Assembly (NCBI GenBank): GCA_963422465.1
Contig: OY730169.1
Coordinates: 558,001 to 622,000 of the forward strand
Length of the DNA stretch: 64,000 bases
From: Lichina pygmaea
Taxonomy: Eukaryota; Ascomycota; Lichinomycetes; Lichinales; Lichinaceae
Direction of reading: 5' to 3'
Part shown: piece by piece, positions 22,405 through 34,253 of the stretch
Layout of the letters: each line of letters starts with the position of its first letter
Position numbering within the stretch: the first letter of the stretch is position 1
Notes under the pieces: generated by a model
Told to the model about the DNA's origin: nothing
What the model saw: the letters and a program-made list of their open reading frames with translations, nothing else
Database searches by the model: none
Position numbers and translations under genes: made by a program

Positions 22405-22998
22405 ATGGAAGCTATGGCTCCGTCACGAGGAACGTCCGAGCCTGTCGCGGAGGGCATGCAAGAGGTGCCACGCAACCCCATGCCACTATCGGCCGCGCAG
22501 GAGCAGCAGGTCCGAGATCTATACTACAAGCGGGTGCGGGGCTACTGCGCCGAGGAGATCAAACGTCTGTCTGCACCTGTCACCGGTCGAGTTCACGTTG
22601 TCGCGCCGCTCCACTACCCTACGTACCCTCCCTCCCCGTTGATCTCGTCGCAACATGCTCATTCGGATCCACGTCGCTCGCACGCAGAGTTCGCCACCTG
22701 CGCCAAGAACAGAACCGTCACGACGACGTGGAAGTGTCGACAGGAGCGGCTCGCCATGAACTCGTGCATGATCGCCCGTGCCACCCTCGAGGAACAGGAC
22801 GCCGCCCGCGAGGAGTGGCTCGCGACCCGCCTCATCCGCAAGAAGGAGCGCGAGGAGAAGGATCGCCAGAGCAAGGAACTGCAGAGGCTCTACATGGAGT
22901 GGCAGCCGCCGACCGAGGCGGCGCGATGGCAGGGCGGCGCCGACGGGAAGGTGGGGGGGGATGATGTCGGTCGGGAGCAGGACCGTAGTTCGAGATGA
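22405..22998 (+). CDS. cmc1: Cmc1-type twin CX9C mitochondrial protein (COX assembly)
   Basis: Two exons, 22405-22564 and 22688-22998; 156 residues. After removal of the 123 base intron the protein shows LYYKRVRGYCAEEIK, then CAEEIKQFATC (CX9C) and CRQERLAMNSC (CX9C). The correct nine-residue spacing across the junction is strong support for this intron, because the intron length is a multiple of three and the frame is open through it. Cmc1 proteins fold by disulfide relay in the intermembrane space and help assemble cytochrome c oxidase (Cox1 maturation). The charged tail (EEWLATRLIRKKEREEKDR) is usual in fungal members. It converges on TAF9 with 257 bases between stops. Confidence 0.9.
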   Translation: MEAMAPSRGTSEPVAEGMQEVPRNPMPLSAAQEQQVRDLYYKRVRGYCAEEIKRLSAPVTGRVHVVAPLHYPTYPPSPLISSQHAHSDPRRSHAEFATCAKNRTVTTTWKCRQERLAMNSCMIARATLEEQDAAREEWLATRLIRKKEREEKDRQSKELQRLYMEWQPPTEAARWQGGADGKVGGDDVGREQDRSSR

Positions 22999-23255
22999 TC
23001 GTCGTGGGGTCCGGCGTGAGGCACATGGCCCCGGTCCAGTCGGATGGGCCCAAGGCCGGATGGCTCTCCTGTACGGTACATGAACGTCTCCTCGTAGATC
23101 GGAGGTCCGAGGCTTCGTACGAGGACGAGATCTTCTCGTTGCATTCAAGTGGTATAAACGCGACAATCAACCCCGGATGCAGCGCTAAAGAACATGCAGA
23201 TATGCATCAAGCGTCGGACCACACGCAGGTCCACACATTGTAGAACAGGGCCCTC

Positions 23256-24089
23256 TCACGTCCCGCTCATGCGCCGATCGTCAGCCTCCTCCTCGGCGGT
23301 TCCGCCCTCGCGGTCTTGACCACCGGGTTCTTCGCCGAAGATGTCCTCCATTGCGTCGTCCTCGTCGTCCTCGTCGTCCTCGTCCTCCTCCTCCTTGGCA
23401 TCTTCGTCGTGGCCGTTCTCCGTCGCAAAGCCCTGCCCGGCCTCCTCGTCGTCGACGTCGTCGTCGTCGTCGACGTCTCCGATCTCGATGTCTTCCTCGC
23501 TGTCCCACTCGCCTCTCAGCCCCCATCCGACCCCGGTCAGACAGTACTTCTCCGGCGGCAGTCTGACCCCCCACTCCTGCCTCACGGGCGGCAGGGCGAC
23601 CCTGTTGCGTTCGTTGGCGAGGTCCAGCAGGAACTCCTTGGGCAGGCTCATGCTGGATTGGTAGTGCAGCCGACTGGCGATGCTGAGACGTAGCGCCGTG
23701 AGGCTGAGGCCGGTCGAGTCCTTGTTCGCTCCCGCGCCGCCGGCCGCGCCTGCGTCGTCCTTGGCGGCCCCGCCGTGTCTTGGCCCGGTGCCGGCGTGGC
23801 CTTCCGCGCTCAGGTACAGGGCGTCCTGCAGGACGCTCGCGGTGTAGCGGTACGCAAAGTCGAGGAGCTGGACGGGCACGCGCTCCTCGTAGGCGGTGAT
23901 GCCCATGACGGCGAGGATCATGTGTATGACTCGCGCATCGCGCGGCTTCTTGACGGTGCTGTTGTCCGCGGCCGACGTCGCTGCAGGCCCTGCGATGGAC
24001 GTGACGGCAGGGTGCGCGGGGGTCGGGCCGTAGAGAGAAGCGGCGGCGTCGTTGTTTCGCCTCTCGGCGTTTTCGGCTGCGTCTGCCAT
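23256..24089 (-). CDS. taf9: TFIID/SAGA subunit TAF9
   Basis: Single exon, 277 residues. The histone fold begins KKPRDARVIHMILAVMGIT and continues YEERVPVQLLDFAYRYTASV and LQDALYLS; a Gly/Ala-rich loop then leads to LTALRLSIASRLHYQ. The conserved segment after the fold (LPPVRQEWGVRLPPEKYCLT) is typical of TAF9. The C-terminus is strongly acidic (Asp/Glu repeats). TAF9 pairs with TAF6 in TFIID and SAGA. Length and order match fungal orthologues. No intron. Confidence 0.93.
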   Translation of the reverse strand: MADAAENAERRNNDAAASLYGPTPAHPAVTSIAGPAATSAADNSTVKKPRDARVIHMILAVMGITAYEERVPVQLLDFAYRYTASVLQDALYLSAEGHAGTGPRHGGAAKDDAGAAGGAGANKDSTGLSLTALRLSIASRLHYQSSMSLPKEFLLDLANERNRVALPPVRQEWGVRLPPEKYCLTGVGWGLRGEWDSEEDIEIGDVDDDDDVDDEEAGQGFATENGHDEDAKEEEDEDDEDDEDDAMEDIFGEEPGGQDREGGTAEEEADDRRMSGT

Positions 24090-24889
24090 GACGATGTCGA
24101 GGTGTAGACGTCTGCAATAGATGGAGGTTCAGCGCGTTGCTGGATCGTGTGCAGCAACTGGACGACTTGGTTTGAGCGAAGCAGGAGCTGTCGACGATTA
24201 GTTGGCCTGTCGACGAGGACCACGGGGCAACGCTCACGTGGTTTGATCACTGACCGAGCTGACTCGTTTTGGGACCTGCCGATGGTGTCGCTCCTGATCG
24301 TGGGGATGGGGGAGGGTCCAAGCTTTCTATCTCAGCCGCCATACGTATGTACGAGCAAAAGCATGACGAGGCTCCCATTGTGCGGCCGACGCAAAGGCTC
24401 AATGGGGGTTTCTAGCCGCCCGACAATACGCCTACAGTGGCCAGCAACATACGGAAGCCTTTTGAAGCCGGCGAAGTTCATGTGATATCTGCTGTTCATT
24501 GTGCAACGCAAAGCGCGCTGGGTAATGCGACGCTTCTCCGGCAGTCTGGGTAACAGAGAAAGACCGAGTAAACGACCAAGCTAATATACATGCAGCGACC
24601 AACAGTTTCCAAAGACTGCGAGGCTCGGCCAGGCATCGAAGAGGGCGCTCCAAAGCTGGTTTGGTATTGTGATCCAAGATAACGTTGAATAGATAGATCT
24701 TCGGTCCGTGCTCCAACTGCAGACTTTTGTGCTGAGGAAAGGCCTCCGTACTCCTCTTCCCCGTCCAGAGCGCCTTGAAATCAACATCTAGCCCTCCCAG
24801 TCCGACAGGTGTATCGTTCGACCGCTGCTGCCAGAGCCATCTTTCGAGGGTGGAACGGAGAGATTCGGTGCCCTCGCCGGCATCGTAGA
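24090..24889. other. intergenic region between TAF9 and PAH1
   Basis: 800 bases, promoter of TAF9 and 3' flank of PAH1. Nothing recognisable in it. Confidence 0.5.
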
Positions 24890-27526
24890 TCAGGTCCGTA
24901 GTCGTTCTAGTGCGTCGTTCAGGTCAGACTCGCCATCGCCTGCGACGGAGTCGGACCCAGGCTGCGCAAAGCTGCTTGGTCCTCGACCGCGCCCTCTGCT
25001 TGATGGCTGTTCCATCTCCCTCGCAAGAGCGCCGATGGCGGAGCCGCGGACGTGGCCGTTCTCATGTGCGGGCTTGTCGAATACTCCCAGCGACCCGTTC
25101 TCGTGTCCCTCTTCGATTGGCGTGACCTCCGGAACGATTTCCAGCTGTGCCCTCTCGTTCTGGAGATCACCCGAGCCTTGAGAGAGGTAGCTGGCCTCCA
25201 GCGGATCGCTCCCTTCACCGTAGTCGAGCCCTTCGCTACCTTCATCTTCGCTGCGGATGCTGGTGCGATCGCCCTCGTCGTCCTCGGTCTCGCTGGCGCT
25301 AAACTCCGCCAGATCCAGCACGTCGCGTCTCCAGAAGTTGAAGTCGGTGTAGCTCTCCCCGCCGCGGGGGACCAACAGGTCGATCGGCGGAAAGAAGTGG
25401 TTGACCAGCTCTTGCATCGAGATGTAGCTGCTCTTGTACTTGCTGAGGGATAGGAGATCGAGGGACACCTCGGCGTTGGAGTTGATCGTGAATATGCGCA
25501 TCGACGGGATGGTCACGGTACGGTAGCTCAGCGCGTCGGTCAGCCGATTGCCGAAACCAGCGTAGAACGGATTCGCGTTCGGTCCGAACAGGTTGTGAAT
25601 GTCTCTCAGGCACGCCATCTTGAACACTTCCGGTTTCCTGAGGTACACCTCGCGGCGCAACGCCGCGATGGTCCGATCCGGGCTCAGGATGACCGGCCCT
25701 CTGGGAAGTTTGTAGTTGTCCTGGTACACGCTGTTCAGGTAATTTCTCGTCGTGTCCGCCTGACCGATGGACCTGCTCGTGAGGTAGAGGATGTGATAAC
25801 CGTTGGCCTCGATATCGCTGTAGAGCTTGGCGACGCCCTGGTGGGTCCAGTCTCGCCCGATCATGTTGAGGACATGGCCCAGGGCATCGGACCTGTCATC
25901 AGATGTTGGTGAGCGGCTTGGCCGTGTGCCGGTGACTCCGCTGTGCTTACTTTGTGATGGTCCCGTCGATGTCGGAGATGACGATCGATGCGTTGTGCTT
26001 CCAGAAATACATGTGGGCCGTGCACGTGGCCTTGTTGACGCTGAACCTCATGGAGTTGATGCCGGGCTTGAGCCCGAGCGAGTCTAGTTGCTCGCTGGTC
26101 AGTCGCAGCGTCTTCGCGTAGTTTCTAGACTCCGCCATGCGCCGGTCGTCAGGCGGCGTCCGTGGCGGCGTCATCAGGCCCCTGGCTTCGGCATCGCCCT
26201 TGATGCCGTAGCTGCTCCGAGGCCTGCGTTCCGGCGAAGTGCTCCGTTCGCCGTCGCTCTGGTGACCGGGATCGGACGCGGCATCGCTGGGCAAGAGGCT
26301 CTGCGGAGATACCCCGGACATGCCGGACGGACGGTCGGCAGCCTCCTTTGCTTCCTCGCTACTGTACACCCAGATGTTTCCGTCCTCGTCGGCTCCGATG
26401 AGCGCGCCGATGTCGTAGTTGCCCTGGATCTCCTCGGCGAGGAGCCTCCGCGCAATGAGTTCCGCCCTGATGGCCTCGTCCTCGCTGGTCTTGTATCCGG
26501 TCATGTCTAGCATCAAATCGCCTCGTTCGTTCACCTTGCTTCGGATGTTCGATACGGACAGCTTCTTCGACAGCGTGACCGCTCGATGTAGAGCGTCCTT
26601 GGTCGGTAGCGGCGGGGGGCTACGCGATCTTCTGTTCTGCGCGGCCGTCGGGGAAGGGTCTGAAACAGCCACCTCGGGAAGCGGTCGTGTGTTCGTTTCG
26701 ATCAACAGTCCCTCTCTCGCAAGTCCGGCTTGATCTGCCCGTGCGGAGCCAGCAACCACGTGGTCGGACTCTGAACGGTGCAGGCTCGCATACGGCGCCT
26801 GCTTCCCTTCCCATCCCAGGGCATGGACATCTTCAACCGATGCTTCGGCTGACTTTGAGATGGCCGTTAGTTCTCCTAGAAGCTGTCAGCCATGGCTCTG
26901 GTTTCGATCCGCAGCGGGCTCACCCGTATAGCTTTGCGCTCTTCGATCTTCGGCCAGCCACGGCGCTCTTCTCTGCGGTCTTCCGTTGCTGTTCGATCTC
27001 CGTCGGCGCGTCTGAGAGGAGAGGTCCAGAAACTCGGGTTCTTGTAGGCTTGACGACGTGGATTCCAGTCCCGGCGAGCGCTTCGGGCCCAAGACCGGCG
27101 AAACCAAGGGGGACGTCTGAAGCGAATCGGGAATGTCGTCCGACGTTTCAAAGACGAAAAACGCCTCGCCTTCCTCGCCCAGCTTCATCGCAAAATCCTG
27201 CTTGACATCATTGACCCAGAACTCGACCTGCGACCGTCGCCATCAGCGGTCGGCTGCCTTGAAGAGGGACAATGCGCCTTCGGATTCACCTTCTTCTCGT
27301 ACGGTCGCAGCAGGGAGAACTTCCCGAAGCGTACGTGGAAGGGCGAACAAGCCAAAGAGCCTGCCAAGTTCCGTCATGAGCAAGATGCCTAACGGCAAGC
27401 ACAGCAGAGCAACACACCATCCTCGAGCTCAACGACAATGACATCGATCGCGCCACTCAAGGTAGCTGGGTTGATGGAGTTCCATGTCTTTGAGACCGAT
27501 CCGCTGATGCTTCGAACATACTGCAT
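24890..27526 (-). CDS. pah1: phosphatidate phosphatase (lipin family, PAH1/Ned1)
   Basis: Five exons on the minus strand: 27526-27418, 27360-27290, 27227-26924, 26875-25951, 25892-24890; 803 residues. Exons 1-3 make the N-lip domain: MQYVRSISGSVSKTWNSINP, GAIDVIVVELEDGSLACSPF, HVRFGKFSLLRPYEKK, then EGEAFFVFET. The C-lip part has the catalytic DxDxT motif DIDGTIT, split by the last intron directly after it, followed by SDALGHVLNMIGRDWTHQGV and LYLTSRSIGQA. The enzyme makes diacylglycerol from phosphatidate and controls membrane phospholipid synthesis. Ser-rich linkers between the domains are likely phosphorylation regions, as known for Pah1. The acidic C-terminal tail is short-motif rich. Introns are 48-62 bases. 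Confidence 0.96.
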
Positions 27527-28325
27527 CTTTGCGCCGGGCTATGCGCAGAGCTGTACGGTGTGATTAGGTCTCTCGGTAGATCCTCTACCACCTTGGAGAT
27601 CTCCGTCTCGAGGTCGTGGAAGCAGATGAAGATGCTGAGAAGGAGAGCGAAAACTAGCGCATCTAAGGACTGGACGAGGCAGGGTGTCACATGCCCCCTT
27701 CGCAAGTCTCACGAGCCTGTCAGCGGGCGCCTAAAAAGGCAGAGAATTACGACATGTTGAAGCACCAACCAACGCGAGTCACGATGCATGACGACGTCGT
27801 GGATGGCCCTTCCTGAAAGGGAAACTCCGCTCGGATCGGTTGAACCTTTATCCGAGTCGAAACTGGCCCCCACGCCCCCTCGAGGTACCTCCGTACAGCA
27901 CGTATCCACACGGTATCTTGTTGCTGCGAAAGCACGTGGAAGGTACCCTTGTACTCTTTGGAAGCCGTCTCGGAAGAACGTTGTTACGCGCCTGAGGTCA
28001 CGAGATCTCGGAGCTGATGCCCGGTGCGCCAATTGGTCGCCAAGTCAATATCCGAAGGCTCCAAACTGTCGTCGGTCAATCCTCGACTTCTCCTCGTACA
28101 CCACGGCTTATCCAGTCGAAAGGCCAAGATCCAGCAAGGGGGGTTGTAACGACAATCTCAGATGATCTCAGTGGACTTCTTCATCTGGCCGGCTGGTCTG
28201 ATCCGCCCGCGCGAGCCGACCATATCGGTGTGGACCACTTTGATTTGTGCGGCTCTGATCTGGTAGGTTGAAGCAGTCGACCCGGTGTCTTGGAGCTCAA
28301 AGCCCGCGTTTTCGGTGTCGGGTGT
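27527..28325. promoter_or_regulatory. divergent intergenic region PAH1 / FN3-coiled-coil gene
   Basis: About 800 bases between two divergent start codons. No gene recognised; an intron in a 5' leader of either gene is possible. Confidence 0.45.
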
Positions 28326-31300
28326 ATGCGGTCTTGGATCGCTCACGGATGCTTGCTCTACAGGCTCTGCTACCGAGCATGGCTGGTGCTCCGAATCCCG
28401 CTGTCGCAGCTGATCGATCTCCTCGGACTCGAGGTTCCTCGCGCTCCGGACGTGTCGTTAGCCGGCATTGATTCGGAGACGATCACTCTTCACTGGACTC
28501 GACCGGATGATGCTTCTTCCGTGGCAAAATATCTAATACAGGTCAATGGCATCATAGGTACGCTTTTCGTCGTCGCGTACATGCCAATCGATGGCGCAAA
28601 GCTTCTCGGGCAAGTGCTGACGCATCTCTTGTCTAGTGGGCGACTCTATAAGCTCAGAGACCGCTATTACCGTCAGCGGCCTACATCCGGATCACTTTTA
28701 CACAGTCCGCGTCATCGCCGTTAGCGCTAATAGCTATCAGAGCGCGGGGAGCGTCATTCATCTGAAGACCCTAAGCGTAGCGGAGCGGCGAGAGCGCAGC
28801 ACCAGCGTGAGCTCCGCGGTTCATGCGGGCTTTCACAACGTCAAGGGCACATCCTGTCCAGGAGAAAGGCAAGCGGGTATCCTTCAACCATCCCCATCGA
28901 CGACTAGCGCCGTCCCGGTCAGAGATCGCTCCATCGCCAACCAGCAGAGGAAGCGTGCAGGCCACGGCAGGAAGGGGCCGCTCCCGAATCACGTGGCTAC
29001 GGGCTCTGTTGCACCACCCTCGGAGCAGTCGAAGCATGAGGAAGGCCATTCCAGTTTCGCCGATTCCGACCGTACCATCGACCAGTTGAACGACAGGCTG
29101 CAGAGCATTCTGGGAGAGACAGAAGAGATGCATTCGCAGAAATCAAAGGAGGAGGAAGAGTTTCAGACGAACAGAGCCTCGACGATCCGCGAGCGTGACC
29201 GTCTCAAGCAAGCACTGAGGGAAAAGGAGGACGTCAGCGCCGACTTGAGGAGGGAGGTGACCGGTCTAGAGCGCCAGAACAGGACTGCCCAGAGCAACAA
29301 GACCGCGAAGGAAAGGCTTCTTCGTCAGAAGCAGGAGGAGAGGAAGAAGTTGCAGCAGGATATCGAGAGATGGGACAAGGAGGTTGACGGGTACCGAAAG
29401 GACCTTGAGAAATTGCGCAGACAACGACGCAAGATCGTCGAGAATACCGGAAAGGAGGTCCAGGTCGCGCGTGAACGGATAGGCCGATGGCAGACGTCCA
29501 TCAAGGAGATGGAAGAAGACATTCGGCTCAAGGGTGCCCAGATCAAGGAGCTCGAGGAGCAGCGTCGGCGAGATCAGGCCGAGGCGAACGAGACCGAAGC
29601 AAGGGACCAAGAACGGCGCGCCAGAGAAGAGGAGATGAAGTGGGAAGCCAAGCTTCGGGATCTACAGGCTCTCTACACAAAGACCTTGCACGGTGTTCAG
29701 CAGGTCAGTCGACATCACCCGTCCTTGCTTCGCGCGGCGGATCGTCTTCTCTGACCGCTCAACAACGAGATCGTAGGCCCAAGAGACGTATCGTCAAGCG
29801 CAGGAGCGTCTCGCCTGGTGGAGGGCGCACGGGGTTTCGAACGCCGCTCAATCGGCGGCCTTGGCCTCTCAGGGCCTGGATCCGTTGACGAGCCACCCCC
29901 TCCAGCGCGGACTTCGGCGGAACAAGTCCCAGTCGCAGTCCACGACCAGATCGTCCCCGGTCAACGGTACCTTTGTGGACTCGAGGTTCGCCACAACGTC
30001 TGCACCGTCGATGCCGTCCCTCTTCAGTTTCCAGCCTACCATCGACCGCCACCGGACGCTCGACGCTTCGACCTTGAGCAGAGAGGATGTCGATCAGCTC
30101 GCCGCCGGGGCCAAGATGAGCCCGCGGGCCGACTCGCTCCTGCCCTCGGGACTCCTGGGAGACGAGGACATGCTGACTCCCCGCATCGGCTCCATCGGTG
30201 CTAACCTGGACGCAAACCACACGTCGGATACGAGTGCCTTCCCGACCTATGCCGCGGCTGGCTTCGATGGCTTCATGCCGGAAACAAACTCTCCGGATTC
30301 GGCGGGAAGCCGAGAGATCGGTCTCTTCTCGAGCCCAGCAAACAGCTTACCTCACCTCCCCGGGTCTCACGTCGCGACGGACCCCTCGGTCCGTTCGAAA
30401 CGCGTCTCGCAGAGCTCCTTCGACGGCCCGTACCAGCCGCTAGGCGCTGCCGCCGACGCCGACAGCTCGTCGTCGAAGAGATTCCCCAGTCTCTTCGGGT
30501 GGAATCTCAACCGGCAACGAGGGAGGACCCTCGACGTCGACCCCCCGGCACTGGGCGAGCTGAAGCCAAACCAGAGCCAGTCGTTCCCCCGAGACTGGGA
30601 CCCACCGTCGGGCCGTCTCGATCCCATCGGCACCAAGCGGCGGAAAGGCAGCGCTTCGACGAGCTGGATCAATCCCATGGCCAACTTCAACTTTCGAAGC
30701 CGCTCCGGTGGCCTGTCTTCCGAGGCCGTCGACGAGGATCAAGACGTCTCGGCGAAGAACGCATCCCTGCGTCGCAAGGGCTTCAACATGTTCGGATCCA
30801 AAACCGCACTGCTCAATCTACCAGGCACCATGAACGAATCCCCCCCTCAGAGGCCATCGTCGGTGTCGTCGGCCGAGAAGACGCTGCCGCGGCCGTCCAT
30901 CGAAGGTCAAGCGTTCGGCTGGCCTCCGCAGCGCAACAATCTCTCGCGGGGCGAGCGGTCAGTCCCGTCTGGGGATCCTTGGTCGCGCGGGCCCTCGCGG
31001 CGGAGCTCCGTACAGTACGGCTCTGCGGCCTCGCTCTCCCTCGGAATCACGTCGATCGATGCGAACCCATCCGTCGGCGCTCTCTCGGGGCCAACCTCTT
31101 CGCCCCAGCCACCGATCGGGACCCGTCCGCAGTCGGCCTCGAGGGTCGAGGGGCCGAAGCTGAATCCCGCCGCGCCGTCCTTCAAGACCATCTTCAGTCG
31201 GAAGGACATCCGTCGGATGGAAAGGGCCGAGAAGATGGAGCGGGAGGCCGAGCTCGAGCACGAGAAGGAACGCGAACGAGAACGCGACCGCGAGTTCGAG

Positions 31301-31819
31301 ATGATGGACGAAGAAGCTGCGTCCGGCCACCGCAACTCTCGCGACAGCCGATCGCTGCACACGGAGGAATCGCAGACGGACTCGCGCGACTCCCAGGATC
31401 GATCCGAGTCGGCCACGGCGTCGGATTCGGCGCCGGCGAGCGGCAACCCGAGAGGGTCCATCTTCCAGCGCATCAGCCGGAAGCACAGCTCCAGCAAGTT
31501 CAACGCGCCGTGGAAAGACAAGGGCATGCGTCCGGGCAAGCGGACGTCCGAGCACGGGGCCGCCTCGGCCGCCTCCGGAACGACGTCCGGCGAGGTGGAC
31601 GACGACGGCAGCACCGACGCGCTGTCGCAGCTGGGGAAGAGCGTCGACAGCATCACCAGCAGCCCCAACCTAAACGCCGGGGGCGCCACGGCGTCGAAGA
31701 ACAGCGGTCTCTCCTGGACCTCGCTGCGGCGGAAGGGAAAGAAGGGCGAGCGATCGGCGGTCGAGTCCGTCGCGGACAAGACAAGCGATCGAGGCGACGA
31801 CGAGGACGGGGGAGGATAA
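28326..31819 (+). CDS. fungal membrane-anchored fibronectin-III / coiled-coil protein
   Basis: Three exons: 28326-28557, 28637-29703, 29777-31819; 1113 residues. The N-terminus has a hydrophobic segment (about residues 8-40) directly before a single FN3-like domain: VPRAPDVSLAGIDSETITLH through YLIQVNGIIVGDSISSETA to HPDHFYTVRVIAVSANSYQ. The middle (about residues 260-450) is a long coiled coil of Glu, Lys, Arg and Gln. The C-terminal 600 residues are Ser/Pro-rich, presumably disordered, with a basic/acidic helix (FSRKDIRRMERAEKMEREAE) and a final Lys-rich SGLSWTSLRRKGKK. This layout is found in an uncharacterised protein conserved in filamentous ascomycetes. I know no proven function; sometimes such proteins are labelled RAD50-like because of the coiled coil alone, which is not supported. 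Confidence 0.85.
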
Positions 31820-34253
31820 GCCGAGGCTGGAGGGTACAGGAACAGCTCCAAGGCGCGTTACGATAGCCATTCTCTTCGAGCCGTCTCGGACGATGGCAGA
31901 CCCGACAGGTCGCCGACGATGGCGAATACAAGACGCATTCTTGCGAACGTGACTTTTACGACCTCTGATCCGGCGCCCATGCCGAGGCCGGTCGAAACCT
32001 GCCGTCCGTGTAGAAAGAGCCCTCGGGAATGATGCCCAGCGACGGGGGCTTCTCCCCTGTAGAGGTACCCGTACGCAGTGCTAGCTTTACAGAGTAATCA
32101 GGTACCTGTCGGCTAGGCACTGCCTACTAGTAGGCCCTGCTGTGGTGGTCTTCGGGTCGCGCTGTACGTCGGACCTGCCTAGCAGGAGGCGGCAGCCTGT
32201 GTAGCCTTGTTTGAAGTCTACACCTTGGGTTGCTGTTGCAGTAAACAGTGGACGGTCACACTACACTCTTTGGTACCTACCGCGCCTAACCTACAGTAAG
32301 GGTCTACAGGTGCCCTAGTCTACAGTGATCATCAGCCCCACACACACCACACTGCGGTTCGATGTCCAGTTCGCACCGTACCACAGCATATACAGTATAC
32401 TAAGCAGGGAGTACTTGGCAGCGCTTTGGTGCCAAGCTCCAGTGTAGTATCTTGCAGTGGTCATACAGTGCCAGCGGCAGCGGCCGCCCTGACGGTGGTC
32501 CTCGGCTTGGGTATCGTTCGTGATGAGGTGAGAAGGAGTATCTCGACTTGTGAAAGGCGATAGGGTTTTGGGTGTGCTGTCTCAAAAGTAGTGGGTGCAG
32601 TAAGGAGTGCAGATGGTGAGTGTCAGACGGAGGGCTGGAATAGGCGATCGGTGTTGTATCAGCTGTACGAAAGCTACGGAGTATTCTGGTGGTGTTCCGC
32701 AGCTGATGACCTGGAGCTGGAGGCTAGACTTTCGGCACCTAGGGCTGATCGAGGTACCGTATGTAGAGGTCATTGCAGGGCACTTGCTGAGTGTTCTCCT
32801 TGTTCATGGTTACGTATTTAGTGGCTCTTGGCCGCCTACCACATAGGCTGTCCTATTGTACGAGTACTTCTGTACTCGTCGCACCACTACGAGTACACCA
32901 CTGCGAGGGCACCGCGGTAGGTCAGTCCTCTGAGGCCTGTGGGGGCTAGACTAGACCTGAAGACTACAGTACTTTGTACAGATGAGCTCTTACCACTTTT
33001 GTAGCTTCTGAAGAGAAATACAGGCTCAGAGGCTGTGCATAAGGTCGGGGATCTCATCACTTGTAACTTGGACATATGTACATACATGCCTTCTGTAGAG
33101 AACATTTGGCACCTCACAGTTACGGAATAAGGACTACTGATATAGTCAGAAGTTTCTTCGCTACTTTCTGCTACTGGTCGCGGCCAGCCGTGTTGGCATC
33201 TTGGCTGGCTTAAGTATCCTTCGAGTTTCAACCACGTCAGGCTAAATGCAGCATTGTACATCCTACTCGTACAGTACAGAATTGTACAGCTGGCGCAACA
33301 GCAAGAAACGATGTGCTGCAACATCGTAAAACTCCACAGCCTTTGCGGGCTGCCTGGTGTACTCAGAGCCCTAATGTTCGGCTGCAAGCCTCATCACACA
33401 GGGTGCGATCACATGTTGAGCCTCATTTGATTCCCTCAAGAACAAGCACTTGTACGGAGTACGTAACGTACATACCTGGGGAGCTGGGTTAGCGTTGGCA
33501 TTGAGTAGTTCCTGAGGTCGAATGTAGGACATTCACACAGTGGCTTACAGTACTCGTACTGGTAGGTGCATGCAGTCGAAGGATGTACTGCTACGCGGCC
33601 ACACACCCAAGAGTCTGAAGCACAAGAAGTTCCAGGTACAGTATGAACATGAACGTCCTGTACGAGGTACTTCCGTAGCTCTGTTCCAGGGCGAGGCCAC
33701 CCTTGGTGACCACCGCTCACTAGTGGCAGTGCTACGAGTAGCCTAGCACGCCAGCATGCCTACAGTAGCAAGTGTGGTGGGCAGCGCCCCGGGGCTAGAA
33801 GGTAAGCGCACGGGTGGCAACAGAGACCTAAAGGCGCAAGACGGGGACCGCTGCGAGACAGGGGTCATCGGACCCCCCAAGCAGACCCCGATCCCCCTCC
33901 CACTCACTAGAACAACACAACAAATAAGGGCTGCCACAAACACACAGCGGGTAAGCGAAGATCAACACAGCCAACACACCCCGACCGGAGGGCCCTATTT
34001 AAGCGGAGCCTCCCCCCCATTCGCCCCAAACTTCTGGCGTCCTCTTCCGTTCCTCCCCACTTGCGACAGCTCACTGCAGATTGGGCCTTTCCCCCAGTCG
34101 CACCCCGTCCGCACCGTACAACAAGTGATCCCGACCGCTATCGAGTAGCAGCCCACACAGGCTGCCCCCGCTTACTGCAGCACCTCGACGGCATAGCACA
34201 GCACAGCACAGCACAACCCGGCGGCTCAGTCGTATCCGGCCGTCGTCCGATCC
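31820..34253. other. intergenic, 2.4 kb, no secure gene
   Basis: Mixed-composition DNA rich in GTAC, TACAGT and GTACTCGTAC short palindromes, with no frame that looks like a gene on either strand. From about 33.73 kb the composition turns GC-rich; this part could be a leader or old transposon piece. A TATA-like CTATTTAAG at about 33993-34001 lies some 250 bases before the HMG-box start codon. An AGCAC repeat sits at 34196-34215. Confidence 0.5.

Noticed and set aside
28326-31819. RAD50-like DNA repair protein
   Set aside because: Only the coiled coil resembles RAD50; there are no ATPase Walker motifs or zinc hook.
30499-31866. 455-codon plus-strand frame overlapping the FN3/coiled-coil gene
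   Set aside because: Other frame of a long Ser/Pro-rich exon; no start context and Arg/Ala-rich composition.
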